A stretch of 64,000 nt of DNA from Magnetococcales bacterium (GCA_015231915.1 JADGAR010000010.1:23629-87628); one strand, 5' to 3'; shown: positions 19,489-28,759, counted from the stretch's first letter. Program-made: numbers and translations. Notes: generated by a model not told the origin, from the letters alone.

Positions 19489-19556
19489 GGCCGGAACAGT
19501 TTATCATGTTTTCCGGGGGACACACCATGGGATCGAATCCATTAAAAGGGAATGTC

Positions 19557-21242
19557 ATGTCCAAGCAGACCGTCAACCGGGGCGTCAAGGCCTCCGATCT
19601 GTTCGTGCAGTGTCTGGAGGCCGAAGGGGTGGAGCGGATTTTCGGCGTTCCGGGCGAGGAGAACCTCGACCTGCTGGAATCGCTGCGCACCTCGTCCATC
19701 AAGTTGGTGCTCACCCGTCACGAGCAGGCGGCGGCCTTCATGGCCGCCACCTTCGGCAGGCTGACGGGCAAGGCGGGGGTCTGTCTGGCGACCTTGGGTC
19801 CGGGGGCGACCAATCTGATCACCGGAGTGGCCTATGCCCAACTGGGCGGAATGCCGCTGGTGGCCATCACCGGACAGAAGCCGATCAAAAAGAGCAAACA
19901 GGGACGCTTCCAGATTCTGGACGTGGTGGGGACCATGCGACCGATCACCAAGCTGGCCGAGCAGATTCCCGCCGCCGGCAAGATCCCCTCCCTGGTGCGG
20001 GAGGCGTTCCGGCGGGCCGAGGAGGAACGCCCCGGGGCCGTCCACCTGGAACTGCCGGAGGACATCGCCCGCGAGCATACCGATGCCTCCCCTTTGCGCA
20101 AGATCGTCACCCAGCGCGCGGCCCCCGATCCGGTGGCGATCCGCGCGGCGGTGGACCGCATCCAGCAGGCGAAATCCCCCCTGGTGCTGATCGCCGCCGG
20201 GGCCAACCGCAAGCAGGTCTCCCGCAGCCTGACCGCCCTGATCGAAAAGACCCGCATGCCCTTCGTCTCCACCCAGATGGGCAAGGGGGTGGTGGACGAA
20301 CGGCGTCCGGAATACCTGGGTACCGCTGCCCTCACCGACGGGGATTATCTCCATTGCGCCATCGACCAGGCCGATCTCATCTTGTGCGTGGGCCACGATG
20401 TCACGGAAAAGCCCCCTGCCATCATGGGACACGGCGGGACGGCTGCAGTGATCCACGTCAATTTCACTTCGGCCCAGATCGACGATGTCTACTTCCCGGA
20501 ACTGGAGGTGGTGGGCGATATCGCCCGCGGCATCGATGTCCTGACCCATCTCATCACCCCCTCCCCCGCATGGGATTTTCGCTATTTCCATCGCGTGGGC
20601 GAGGATCATGCCCGGCATGTCCGGCAGCGCAGCGACGCGGACAACTTCCCGGTCCTGCCGCAACGCCTGGTGGCGGATCTGCGGCGCGTGATGCCCGATG
20701 ACGGCATCCTGGCCCTGGACAACGGCATGTACAAACTCTGGGTCGCCCGCAACTATCCGGCCCATCAACAAAACACCGTCCTGTTGGACAACGCCCTGGC
20801 CAGCATGGGGACCGGTCTCCCCTCGGCCATGGCGGCCAAGCTGGTTCATCCGGACCGCAAGGTGGTGGCGGTATGCGGCGACGGCGGATTCATGATGAAT
20901 TCCCAGGAACTGGAAACCGCCGTGCGCCTGCAACAGGACCTGGTGATCCTCATCCTGCGGGACGACGGCTACGGCATGATCCGCTGGAAACAGGAGAGCA
21001 TGGGCCTGGTCGATTTCGGCCTGGGTTTCAAAAATCCGGATTTCGTCCTCTATGCGCAAAGCTACGGGGCGCACGGCCACCGACTGCGCCGCGCCGGCGA
21101 ACTGATCCCCCTGATGACCGCCTGCTTTGCCGCCGGCGGCGTCCATGTGATCGATATCCCGGTGGACTACTCGGAAAATGTCCGGGTTCTGACCGATGAA
21201 TTGATGGCAAAAAGCTGTCTGGTTCCCTTCACCAAATCCTGA
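19557..21242 (+). CDS. Acetolactate synthase-like thiamine-diphosphate enzyme
   Basis: ThDP-dependent enzyme of the acetohydroxyacid synthase/pyruvate oxidase superfamily, 561 residues. The catalytic glutamate lies in RHEQAAAFMA, and the GDGGFMMNSQEL motif starts the ThDP/Mg2+ site. The three-domain length is normal. No small regulatory subunit (ilvH/ilvN) is nearby, which suits a catabolic AlsS-like or related oxoacid enzyme rather than branched-chain biosynthesis. The ATG at 19557 has AAAGGG about 6 nt upstream, better than the in-frame ATG at 19506. It opens a plus-strand run: tpx follows after 24 nt. The exact substrate is unproven. Confidence 0.82.
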   Translation: MSKQTVNRGVKASDLFVQCLEAEGVERIFGVPGEENLDLLESLRTSSIKLVLTRHEQAAAFMAATFGRLTGKAGVCLATLGPGATNLITGVAYAQLGGMPLVAITGQKPIKKSKQGRFQILDVVGTMRPITKLAEQIPAAGKIPSLVREAFRRAEEERPGAVHLELPEDIAREHTDASPLRKIVTQRAAPDPVAIRAAVDRIQQAKSPLVLIAAGANRKQVSRSLTALIEKTRMPFVSTQMGKGVVDERRPEYLGTAALTDGDYLHCAIDQADLILCVGHDVTEKPPAIMGHGGTAAVIHVNFTSAQIDDVYFPELEVVGDIARGIDVLTHLITPSPAWDFRYFHRVGEDHARHVRQRSDADNFPVLPQRLVADLRRVMPDDGILALDNGMYKLWVARNYPAHQQNTVLLDNALASMGTGLPSAMAAKLVHPDRKVVAVCGDGGFMMNSQELETAVRLQQDLVILILRDDGYGMIRWKQESMGLVDFGLGFKNPDFVLYAQSYGAHGHRLRRAGELIPLMTACFAAGGVHVIDIPVDYSENVRVLTDELMAKSCLVPFTKS

Positions 21243-21266
21243 CAACCGCAACATCCGGAGAACAAC

Positions 21267-21767
21267 ATGAGCAGCATCACCCTGAAAGGCAATCCGATTC
21301 ACACCTGCGGCGAACTCCCGCCCGCAGGCTCCCAGGCGCCCGATTTTATCCTCACCAAGGTGGATCTGAGCGACATCACCCTGGCCAATCTGGCGGGCAA
21401 ACGGGTGGTGATCAACATCTTTCCCAGCATCGACACCCCGGTGTGCGCGGCCTCGGTGCGCTACTTCAACCAGGATGCGGCCAAACGTCCCAACACGGTG
21501 GTGTTGTGCGTCTCGCTGGATCTCCCCTTCGCCCACAAACGGTTCTGCGGGGCCGAGGGGCTGGATGACGTAATGTCGGTCTCCGAGTTGCGGCAACGGG
21601 GCTTCGGCGAGGCCTACGGGGTGCGGATCGTGGATGGCCCCCTGGCCGGACTGCTGGCCCGCGCCGTGGTGGTTCTGGACGAGTCCGGACGGGTGACCTA
21701 TACCCAGCAGGTCCCGGAAATCGTCCAGGAACCCGATTACGCCGCTGTGCTGGCAGCGCTGGGCTGA
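21267..21767 (+). CDS. tpx: Thiol peroxidase (Tpx), atypical 2-Cys peroxiredoxin
   Basis: Reduces hydrogen peroxide and lipid hydroperoxides using thioredoxin. The peroxidatic cysteine is C60 in SIDTPVCAAS and the resolving cysteine C94 in RFCGAEGLDDV, the Tpx arrangement. The length of 166 residues is exact for the family. Its early GNPIHTCGELP segment is the family N-terminal hairpin. The SxtJ-family gene begins 7 nt after its stop, so it is probably in one transcript with the carbamoyltransferase cassette. Confidence 0.95.
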   Translation: MSSITLKGNPIHTCGELPPAGSQAPDFILTKVDLSDITLANLAGKRVVINIFPSIDTPVCAASVRYFNQDAAKRPNTVVLCVSLDLPFAHKRFCGAEGLDDVMSVSELRQRGFGEAYGVRIVDGPLAGLLARAVVVLDESGRVTYTQQVPEIVQEPDYAAVLAALG

Positions 21768-21774
21768 CCCTCCC

Positions 21775-22194
21775 ATGGTCTCCGCACCGCCGCCCCTCCG
21801 GGAGGAGGAATACCGGGCCACGGAACGCAGCTTCGGCCTGGTGTTCGCCGCCTTTTTCGCCGTGATCGGGGTCTGGCCCCTGTGGCATGGCCAGCCATGG
21901 CGCCTATGGGCGATCGCGGCGGGAGCGCTTTTTCTGGCGGTTGCGCTGCTCAAGCCCTCGCTTCTGAAACCCTTGAACCGGCTCTGGGGACGATTCGGTG
22001 CCTTGCTGCACCGGCTCGTCTCCCCGGCGGTGATGGCCGTGGTGTTTTTCGCCGTGGTCACCCCCATCGCCCTGCTGATGCGCATGCTCGGCAAGGATCC
22101 CTTGCGGCTGAAAAAGGATCCCGCCGCAAGGAGCTATTGGATCGTCCGCGATCCGGCGGGACCCTTGCCCGATACCATGCCCTTCCAATTCTGA
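21775..22194 (+). CDS. SxtJ-family membrane protein
   Basis: A 139-residue protein with three hydrophobic segments (about 20-37, 42-59 and 84-103) and a polar C-terminus ending RSYWIVRDP...PFQF. It belongs to the SxtJ family, named for an uncharacterised gene of the cyanobacterial saxitoxin cluster that sits beside the carbamoyltransferase gene sxtI. The same adjacency is kept here, with a DUF5989 protein and carbamoyltransferase directly downstream. Its function is unknown; a membrane anchor or partner for the carbamoyltransferase is a guess from context. Confidence 0.8.
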   Translation: MVSAPPPLREEEYRATERSFGLVFAAFFAVIGVWPLWHGQPWRLWAIAAGALFLAVALLKPSLLKPLNRLWGRFGALLHRLVSPAVMAVVFFAVVTPIALLMRMLGKDPLRLKKDPAARSYWIVRDPAGPLPDTMPFQF

Positions 22195-22223
22195 ATGCAC
22201 CACACCCCACCAGGAGCCGATCC

Positions 22224-22373
22224 ATGTCCTTCCTCTCTGAATTCTGGGCCTTTCTGCGGATTCGCAAGAAATACTGGCTGCTGCCGATCCTGATCGTGCT
22301 CCTGCTGCTGGGCGGGCTGATCGTGCTTTCCCAGGGATCGGCTGTGGCGCCATTCATCTACACCCTCTTTTAG
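22224..22373 (+). CDS. DUF5989-family single-span membrane protein
   Basis: A 49-residue protein: a short amphipathic start (MSFLSEFWAFLRIRKKYW), one strong transmembrane helix (about residues 18-38) and a hydrophobic tail. It matches the DUF5989/SxtK-like small proteins that accompany SxtJ and carbamoyltransferase genes. The ATG at 22224 has GGAG about 10 nt upstream, 30 nt after the SxtJ stop. An in-frame extension upstream overlaps the SxtJ gene and is a shadow. Confidence 0.78.
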   Translation: MSFLSEFWAFLRIRKKYWLLPILIVLLLLGGLIVLSQGSAVAPFIYTLF

Positions 22374-22390
22374 AACGCCCGGATCCGGCC

Positions 22391-24226
22391 ATGCATATCC
22401 TCGGCATTTCGGCCTACTATCACGATAGCGCCGCCGCTCTGATCAACGATGGCGTCATCGTCGCCGCAGCCCAGGAAGAACGGTTCACCCGCAACAAACA
22501 CGACCCCGCCTTTCCCAGGCACGCCATCGACTACTGCCTGGCCGAGGCGGGGTTGTCCCTCTCCGGGGTGGAGCGCGTGGTCTTCTACGACAAGCCCTTC
22601 CTCAAGTTCGAACGGCTGCTGGAGACCTATCTCGCCTTCGCCCCGCGCGGCTTCACCTCGTTCCGCATGGCCATCATGGTCTGGATCAAGGAAAAACTGT
22701 TCCAGAAACGCCTGCTCGCCCAGGAACTGCAACGCATCGATCCGGCCTTCGACCCGGCCCGCCTGCTGTTCACCGAGCATCATCAGGCCCACGCGGCCAG
22801 CGCCTTCTATCCCTCCCCCTTCGAGGAGGCCCTGGTGCTGACCATGGACGGCGTGGGAGAATGGACCACCACCTCCGCCGGCATCGGACGGGGGGCGCAC
22901 CTGGAACTCCTCCGGGAGATCCACTTCCCCCACTCCCTGGGGCTGCTCTATTCGGCCTTCACCTATTACACCGGCTTCCGGGTCAACTCCGGCGAGTACA
23001 AGCTGATGGGCCTGGCCCCCTACGGCGAACCGCGCTACGTGGACCCGATCCGCCAACACCTGATCGACATCAAGGAAGACGGCACCTTTCGCCTCGATCT
23101 CGATTACTTCGACTACTGCACCGGGCTGACCATGACCAACGCCCGCTTCGACGCCCTGTTCGGCGGGCCGGCGCGCCGCCCGGAGGAACCACTGGAACAA
23201 CGCCACATGGATCTGGCCGCCTCGATCCAGGTGGTCACCGAAGAGGTGGTCGTGGGCCTGGCCCGTGCCCTGGCCAAAGAGACCGGCATGCGCAACCTCT
23301 GCCTGGCCGGGGGGGTGGCGCTCAACTGCGTGGCCAACGGCAAACTGTTGCGCACCGGCCTGTTCGACCACATCTGGATCCAGCCCGCCGCCGGGGATGC
23401 CGGCGGGGCGCTGGGTGCGGCCCTGGCAGCCGCCCACTGGCATCTGGGGCAACCCCGCAGCGTCACGCCGGGCCGCGACGCCATGCGCGGCTCCTATCTC
23501 GGCCCGGCCTTCTCCCAGGAGGAGATCGAACGCCGCCTGCGGGCCGTGGGGGCACGCTTCACCGTGCTCGACGACGAGGCGCTGCGCAACGCCTGCGTCG
23601 ATGCGCTGACCCAAGAAAAGGCGCTCGGCTGGTTCCAGGGACGCATGGAGTTCGGTCCGCGCGCCCTCGGAGGCCGCTCCATCCTCGGCGACCCCCGCTC
23701 CCCGACCATGCAGTCGCTGCTCAACCTGAAGGTCAAATTCCGGGAGTCGTTCCGTCCGTTCGCCCCCTCGGTCCTGGCCGAGGAGGCCGCTGCCTGGTTC
23801 GACCTGGACCGGGAAAGCCCCTACATGCTCCTGGTGGCCGAGGTCCGACCCGAACACCGCCGCGCCATGACCCCGGCAGAACAGGCCCTGTTCGGCATCG
23901 CCAAGCTCAACGTGCCGCGCTCCTCCATTCCGGCGGTCACCCATGTGGATTATTCGGCCCGGGTCCAGACCGTGCATGCCGACACCAATCCCCGCTACCA
24001 CGCCCTGATCCGCGCCTTCCACGAAAAAACCGGCTGCCCGGTGATCGTCAACACCAGCTTCAACGTGCGCGGCGAACCGATCGTCGGCGCGCCGGAAGAC
24101 GCCTTCCGCTGCTTCATGGGCACCGGCATCGAGACCCTGGCGGTGGGCAACTGCTTTCTCGTCAAGGAGGATCAAGACCCGGAACTGGCCATCACCAACC
24201 ATACCGACCGCTTCGTGCCGGATTGA
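22391..24226 (+). CDS. Carbamoyltransferase (NodU/CmcH/SxtI family)
   Basis: O-carbamoyltransferase of 611 residues using carbamoyl phosphate and ATP to carbamoylate a hydroxyl group on a sugar or small molecule. The N-terminal kinase-like domain begins ILGISAYYHDSAAALI, with HHQAHAASAFY as the metal-binding histidine segment. LAGGVALNCVANGK is a nucleotide-binding motif. The C-terminal YrdC-like domain carries FGPRALGGRSILGDPR. It lies 17 nt after the DUF5989 gene and 7 nt before the SGNH hydrolase. The acceptor is not known: no polyketide or aminoglycoside genes are near, so a glycan is more likely than a toxin. Confidence 0.92.
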   Translation: MHILGISAYYHDSAAALINDGVIVAAAQEERFTRNKHDPAFPRHAIDYCLAEAGLSLSGVERVVFYDKPFLKFERLLETYLAFAPRGFTSFRMAIMVWIKEKLFQKRLLAQELQRIDPAFDPARLLFTEHHQAHAASAFYPSPFEEALVLTMDGVGEWTTTSAGIGRGAHLELLREIHFPHSLGLLYSAFTYYTGFRVNSGEYKLMGLAPYGEPRYVDPIRQHLIDIKEDGTFRLDLDYFDYCTGLTMTNARFDALFGGPARRPEEPLEQRHMDLAASIQVVTEEVVVGLARALAKETGMRNLCLAGGVALNCVANGKLLRTGLFDHIWIQPAAGDAGGALGAALAAAHWHLGQPRSVTPGRDAMRGSYLGPAFSQEEIERRLRAVGARFTVLDDEALRNACVDALTQEKALGWFQGRMEFGPRALGGRSILGDPRSPTMQSLLNLKVKFRESFRPFAPSVLAEEAAAWFDLDRESPYMLLVAEVRPEHRRAMTPAEQALFGIAKLNVPRSSIPAVTHVDYSARVQTVHADTNPRYHALIRAFHEKTGCPVIVNTSFNVRGEPIVGAPEDAFRCFMGTGIETLAVGNCFLVKEDQDPELAITNHTDRFVPD

Positions 24227-24233
24227 GGACGCC

Positions 24234-25439
24234 ATGTTCACATGGATGAAAAAAGGGTTCGTCTGGCTGATCATCGTCGGCATCAGCGCCGTCATGCTGG
24301 AGGTCGGTGCCTACTTCATCCATCAACACCTGCTCTACCAGAAACGCGACTGGGCCGAAATTCTCGCCAACGCAGCCGACCTCTATCCGGGCGTGAACCT
24401 GGATCAGGTGCTGGCGGATCAACACCAGACCAACGCCAACCTCGAATTCGATTTCTACCGTCACTACCGGCCCAAAAGCTCCCATCCCGGCAAGGCCATG
24501 TCCACCGACGCCGAAGGGTTCCGGCAGACGGTCCAGTATCTCAAACCCGGCGACCTTCCGGTCATCAAGGTGGCCTTGCTGGGCGGCTCCACCATGTGGG
24601 GAATCGGCGCCGAGGCGGACGATCAGACCCTGGCCTCCCATTTCGGCAGGCTGCTCAACGCTGCGGATCCACAATTCAACTACCGGGTGAAAAATCTCGG
24701 GGTGGGCGGCTACCAGAATACCCAGGAGTTGATCATCCTGCTGGAACGTCTCGCTGCCGACCCGTTCGACATCTACCTCTTTTACGACGGCGTCAACGAG
24801 GCCATCGCCGGCTTGAGCGTCCTGGACAGAAAACTCGAAAATCATCCCCTCATGGTCCCCCACGAGAAATTCAAGGCCTGGACACCGGGCACCTTCACCA
24901 ACTGGCGTGTGGCGATCCGCAAATCCTTTGAGCGCTGGCTCAATAACCTTTATTTTGTCAAATGTATCACGATCATCCGGGAACGCCGCCAGGAACATGC
25001 CCAACCGGAGCGGATCACCGCCCTGAACGAACGGGAGATCCAGCAGGCCCGCCGCGTGACCGACTGGTATGCCCAGAACAAACGCATCATTGAGGCGCTG
25101 GCCAGGGAGTTTCATTATCTGCCATTGTTCCTGCTGCAACCGACCCTGTTCACCAAGGAGTCCCTGTCTGCGCGGGAAAAGGATTCACCGCAATGGAGCG
25201 ACCAGCGGCATGTCCTGTTCGAACGGGCGGTGTACGAGGCCTTTCGGCAGCGCTTCGGCAAGGACGACGACTTTTTCGACCTCTCCCACGCCATCCGGAC
25301 GCCGGAGACCGTCTATCTGGACGATCACCATGTGGCCGGTTCCGGCAACCGGCTGCTGGCCGAAATCGTCATGGGGGCCGTCGGAGAGAGGATCATGGCC
25401 AGGGCGCGCGTCATCCGGCCACGCACCGGCACGCCTTGA
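24234..25439 (+). CDS. Membrane-anchored SGNH/GDSL-type hydrolase
   Basis: A 401-residue protein with an N-terminal signal anchor (about 9-30) and an SGNH esterase/acetyltransferase-like fold outside the membrane. Block I reads LLGGSTMWG (catalytic serine), block II has the glycine in VGGYQN, block III is YDGVNE (asparagine), and the C-terminal DDHHVAGSGN supplies the Asp/His pair. It could acylate, deacylate or otherwise edit a surface carbohydrate. It is the fourth gene of the SxtJ/DUF5989/carbamoyltransferase cassette, and this association recurs in unrelated bacteria (from general knowledge, not checked here). Confidence 0.82.
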   Translation: MFTWMKKGFVWLIIVGISAVMLEVGAYFIHQHLLYQKRDWAEILANAADLYPGVNLDQVLADQHQTNANLEFDFYRHYRPKSSHPGKAMSTDAEGFRQTVQYLKPGDLPVIKVALLGGSTMWGIGAEADDQTLASHFGRLLNAADPQFNYRVKNLGVGGYQNTQELIILLERLAADPFDIYLFYDGVNEAIAGLSVLDRKLENHPLMVPHEKFKAWTPGTFTNWRVAIRKSFERWLNNLYFVKCITIIRERRQEHAQPERITALNEREIQQARRVTDWYAQNKRIIEALAREFHYLPLFLLQPTLFTKESLSAREKDSPQWSDQRHVLFERAVYEAFRQRFGKDDDFFDLSHAIRTPETVYLDDHHVAGSGNRLLAEIVMGAVGERIMARARVIRPRTGTP

Positions 25440-25501
25440 CGAGAGGAACGGTTGTGCCATTTTTGGCATGTAAAGCAACATGAGAAGGGGGGGAGACCGC
25501 C

Positions 25502-27397
25502 ATGGAGCGCTTTGCAAGAGAACTTCCGCGCTGGCTGACGAGAGGTTTCGCGCTGGCTCTGGCCATCTGGAGCGCGCTGCTGGCGAGTTCGCTTGCCTGG
25601 AACGTCCGCCACGAACACCGGCATACCGAAAGGCTCGTGCTCGGGATTGCCCGGGCCAATTTCAACAAGGATGTCGCCATCCGGCTTTGGGCGACCGCCC
25701 ATGGCGGGGTTTATGTTCCGGTCTCGGAGCGCACCCAACCCAATCCCCACCTGGCGCACGTCCCGGAACGAGACATCACCACCCCCTCCGGTCGCCAACT
25801 GACCCTGATGAATCCGGCCTTCATGCTGCGCCAGGTCATGCACGAGTTCCACGAACTCTACGGCATCCAGGGACGCATCACCAGCCTCAACCCCCTCAAC
25901 CCGGTGAATGTTCCGGACGCATGGGAACGTGACGCCCTGCTCTCCTTTGAACGCGGCGTGGAGGAAGCGGTCGAAATCATCGACCAAAACGGAGAAAAAA
26001 TCCTGCGCATGATGCAACCCCTGGTCACCCGGTCGGGATGCGTCAAGTGTCACGAGCATCAGGGCTACCGGGAGGGAGACGTGCGCGGCGGGGTTGGGGT
26101 GGCGGTGCCCATGACGCCCTATCGGGAGTTGGCCACGATCAACCTCCGGGCCATCTGGCTCTCCCATGGCGCCATCTGGCTGTTGGGCAGCGCAGGCATT
26201 GTCCTGGCCTTCCGGCGCTTCCGGCAGCAGTGGGATGCCATCGCGCTCGCCAAGGAGCAGGCGGAGGCGGCCAACCGGGCGAAGAATGTGTTTCTGGCCA
26301 CCATGAGTCACGAGATCCGCACGCCTGTCAACATTGTCATCGGCTCCGGCGATCTGTTGCTGGAAACCCCCTTGAACGAAGAACAGCAGCATTATGTCGA
26401 GCGGATGCAGAATGCCGGCAATACCTTATTGGAGTTGATCAATCCGGTTCTGGATCTGGCCAAGATCGATGCGGGCCATCTGAGCGTGGAGAACCTGCCG
26501 GTTCGACTGCGGGATCTGCTCCGGGAAGTGCATACCCTGATGGAAGGAAACGCGACCCGCAAGGGGCTGGAACTCGGCCATCATCTGGACCCGGCCCTGC
26601 CCGAATGGGTGTTGCTCGACCCGCTGCGGGTCCGGCAGATTCTGATCAATCTGCTCGGCAATGCCATCAAGTTCACCGAACGCGGCACCATCACGCTCCG
26701 TTGCGAAAAGGCGCACGACGTACCGGATCGGTTGCGGCTGATCGTGACGGACAGTGGCATCGGCATGGAACGGAAACACCTGGAGATGATTTTCGAGGAG
26801 TTCACCCAGATTGACAGCGGTCCTGCCCGCCGCCATGGCGGGACCGGGCTGGGCCTGGCCATCACCCGCCGTCTGGTGGAACTGATGGGGGGGACGATTC
26901 AGGCGGACAGTCTGCCGGGTCGGGGGAGTCTGTTTCAGGTGCTGCTGCCGTTGCGGCCCGCAGCACCTCCTGCCCCGCCGGTCTCCAGCGCACCGGCCAC
27001 GCCGCAGGTCCACCCCTTGCGGATTCTGCTTGCGGAGGATTGCCCGGACAACCAGGCCCTGGTCCGGGCCTTTCTGAAGCAAAGCGGCCACTCCCTGGAG
27101 GTGGTCGAGAATGGCGCGGAGGCGGAGCGCAGGGTGCAGGAGGCGACATTCGATCTGATTTTGATGGACGTTCAGATGCCGGTGATGGACGGCTACACTG
27201 CCACCCGTCGGATACGGGAGTGGGAACGGGCAACAGGGCGGGGGCCGCTGTGCATCATCGCCTTCACGGCCCACGCCCTGGAGGGGGAGGCCAAGCACAG
27301 CATGGACGCGGGTTGCGACATGCATGTGACCAAACCGATCAAGAAGCGGTATCTGCTGGATCTGTTGAGCCGCGTGGCGGAGGAACGGCGGGGCTGA
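25502..27397 (+). CDS. Hybrid sensor kinase with heme-motif DUF3365 sensor domain
   Basis: A 631-residue kinase. One transmembrane helix (about 14-34) precedes a DUF3365/Tll0287-like domain containing a covalent-heme motif CVKCH (C180, C183, H184). A second helix lies at about 216-238. The HisKA box has H270 in SHEIRTPVN, followed by the ATPase domain ([18 protein letters not shown]) and a C-terminal receiver with its aspartate in [10 protein letters not shown]. The heme motif in an exported domain suggests redox or gas sensing. It starts 62 nt after the SGNH hydrolase gene, on the same strand, and is convergent with dedA with about 9 nt between stops. Confidence 0.9.
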   Translation: MERFARELPRWLTRGFALALAIWSALLASSLAWNVRHEHRHTERLVLGIARANFNKDVAIRLWATAHGGVYVPVSERTQPNPHLAHVPERDITTPSGRQLTLMNPAFMLRQVMHEFHELYGIQGRITSLNPLNPVNVPDAWERDALLSFERGVEEAVEIIDQNGEKILRMMQPLVTRSGCVKCHEHQGYREGDVRGGVGVAVPMTPYRELATINLRAIWLSHGAIWLLGSAGIVLAFRRFRQQWDAIALAKEQAEAANRAKNVFLATMSHEIRTPVNIVIGSGDLLLETPLNEEQQHYVERMQNAGNTLLELINPVLDLAKIDAGHLSVENLPVRLRDLLREVHTLMEGNATRKGLELGHHLDPALPEWVLLDPLRVRQILINLLGNAIKFTERGTITLRCEKAHDVPDRLRLIVTDSGIGMERKHLEMIFEEFTQIDSGPARRHGGTGLGLAITRRLVELMGGTIQADSLPGRGSLFQVLLPLRPAAPPAPPVSSAPATPQVHPLRILLAEDCPDNQALVRAFLKQSGHSLEVVENGAEAERRVQEATFDLILMDVQMPVMDGYTATRRIREWERATGRGPLCIIAFTAHALEGEAKHSMDAGCDMHVTKPIKKRYLLDLLSRVAEERRG

Positions 27398-27406
27398 CCG
27401 GGTTGG

Positions 27407-28015
27407 TCAGGCCGTCTGTTTGCGCCTTTTTTGCCAGAGCAGGTAGCCCCCGATGACCAGGATGGCGAACACCACTGCGGCCAGGACCACCCACAGGGTA
27501 TTGCGTTTGACCCACTCCTGGTTTTCGCCGATCAGGTAGCCGAAGACCAGGAGGATGATGTTCCAGAGGGTGGCGCCGGCAAAGGTATAGAGAAGAAATG
27601 GCGCAATGCGCATGCGCCCCAGGCCGGCGGGCATGGAGATGAGGTGCCGGATGCCGGGAAAGAAGCGACCGGTGAAGATGGAGATTTCGCCGTGGCGGGC
27701 GAAAAAGGTTTCGGTTTGTTGGAGGTGTTTTTCGGTGATGAGGAAATAGCGCCCGAAGCGCAGGATAATGGGCGTGCCCAGCCAGAGGGCGAGGTAGTAG
27801 CTGCCCAGGGACCCGGCGATGCTGCCCAGGCTGGAGGCGACCACCGAACCGGTCCAGCCCAGCTTGCCGGTGGAGACCAGATACCCGGCGGGGATCATGA
27901 CGAGTTCGGATGGGACGGGAAAGATGGAACTCTCCATGGCCATCAAGACAAAAATGGCAAAATAATCGAGTTGACCCATCCATTCGAGGAGGAGGTTGGT
28001 GATTCGTTCGCCCAT
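27407..28015 (-). CDS. DedA-family membrane protein
   Basis: A 202-residue polytopic membrane protein of the DedA/SNARE-associated family, members of which act as proton-coupled lipid flippases or undecaprenyl-phosphate recyclers. The acidic/basic signature is present: MESSIFPVPSELVM near the start, the GSLGSYYLALWLG segment, and FTGRFFPGIRHLISMPAG with the essential arginines. Four to five hydrophobic helices are visible and the C-terminus is basic. I start at the ATG at 28015; a TTG six codons upstream is possible, and neither has a clear ribosome-binding site. Confidence 0.92.
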   Translation of the reverse strand: MGERITNLLLEWMGQLDYFAIFVLMAMESSIFPVPSELVMIPAGYLVSTGKLGWTGSVVASSLGSIAGSLGSYYLALWLGTPIILRFGRYFLITEKHLQQTETFFARHGEISIFTGRFFPGIRHLISMPAGLGRMRIAPFLLYTFAGATLWNIILLVFGYLIGENQEWVKRNTLWVVLAAVVFAILVIGGYLLWQKRRKQTA

Positions 28016-28045
28016 GAGCGCCGCAGGAGGCAAGAAGAGAGGAGT

Positions 28046-28119
28046 TGGCTGGCGGACTAGGACTCGAACCTAGACTGGAGGAGTCAGAATCCTCTATCCT
28101 GCCATTAGACGATCCGCCA
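28046..28119 (-). tRNA. tRNA-Gln (anticodon CUG)
   Basis: The minus strand folds as a complete cloverleaf: acceptor TGGCGGA paired with TCCGCCA, D stem GTCT/GGAT, anticodon stem GAGGA/TCCTC around the loop TTCTGAC (anticodon CTG), and T stem CTAGG/CCTAG with loop TTCGAGT. The discriminator is G and CCA is encoded. Total 74 nt. It lies alone between dedA and a surface-protein gene, with a consensus-like promoter just upstream. Confidence 0.97.
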
Positions 28120-28129
28120 TCAGCTTTTT

Positions 28130-28158
28130 TTTATACCATACCCTGTCTGCGCCGTCAA
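28130..28158 (-). promoter_or_regulatory. Promoter of tRNA-Gln
   Basis: On the minus strand a -35 element TTGACG (28153-28158) and a -10 element TATAAA (28130-28135) are separated by exactly 17 nt. The predicted start lies only a few bases before the tRNA 5' end. An A-run follows the -10. Confidence 0.75.
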
Positions 28159-28192
28159 GCCGAAAAAGGTAGCCCAGTGCCCCGGCGCACGG

Positions 28193-28759
28193 TCAGTACC
28201 GATAGCGCCAGTCGTGCCCCCAATTGCGGTTCCATCTTGGGTAGTTGCGATAGTCGTGACGAGGTCCTAAGCTCTCGTAAATGACCACACCGGGTGCCGG
28301 ATAGACCGGAACCGGCACCATATAGCGGGTCGCCGGGCGGGGGACGACCACCTGGCCAGGGGGGAGATAGCGATCCACCAGGCGCCACTGGCCGTTGTCG
28401 TAACGGCAGGTCAGGCCGGCAAAGGTCTCCTGGTTGCCATCGAGGATGGCCTGGATGTTGACCTCGCGGCAGATGCGCCCCTGTACCATCCGGGCGGGCT
28501 GCGGGGTGACCATATAGGAGACACGGTTGTCCGGGTTGACCCAGGTGACCTCGGTCTGGGAGGGGCCGTACTCCAGGGCGTTGTGGATCACCAGGTAACT
28601 CTCTTTTTCCCGTTCGTTGCCGCTGGCGTGACCGAGCAGTCCGCCGACGAAGGGGCCGATCAGGGACCCCACGCCCGCGCTCGAACCGGCGTCCGCCAGA
28701 ACGGCAGACGGAATTCCCATCCAGCCGACCAGGGTCAAAGAGAGCAGCCAACGTGGCAT
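28193..28759 (-). CDS. Glycine-zipper surface antigen-like exported protein
   Basis: A 188-residue exported protein with a signal peptide (MPRWLLSLTL..., cleavage near VLADA). A glycine-zipper segment follows directly (GVGSLIGPFVGGLLGHASG, about residues 27-45). The remainder resembles the RT0821/Lpp0805 surface-protein family, with two cysteines (GRICREV, GLTCRYD) that could form a disulfide. The tail is rich in proline, tyrosine and arginine. I chose the ATG at 28759 because GAGGAG lies 6-7 nt upstream; an ATG 13 codons earlier would spoil the signal peptide. Confidence 0.78.
   Translation of the reverse strand: MPRWLLSLTLVGWMGIPSAVLADAGSSAGVGSLIGPFVGGLLGHASGNEREKESYLVIHNALEYGPSQTEVTWVNPDNRVSYMVTPQPARMVQGRICREVNIQAILDGNQETFAGLTCRYDNGQWRLVDRYLPPGQVVVPRPATRYMVPVPVYPAPGVVIYESLGPRHDYRNYPRWNRNWGHDWRYRY

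Noticed and set aside
19542..22094. 850-codon minus-strand frame opposite the acetolactate-synthase-like gene and tpx
   Set aside because: Histidine/glycine-rich shadow of high-GC coding sequence; the plus strand carries clear ThDP and peroxiredoxin motifs.
25452..25468. Small hairpin TGCCA/TGGCA between the SGNH gene and the kinase
   Set aside because: Five base pairs only, T-rich loop but no T-run afterwards; not convincing as terminator.
27394..27410. Inverted repeat CTGACC/GGTCAG between the heme kinase and dedA stops
   Set aside because: Only six base pairs, overlapping the kinase stop codon, with no clean T-run; too weak to call a terminator.
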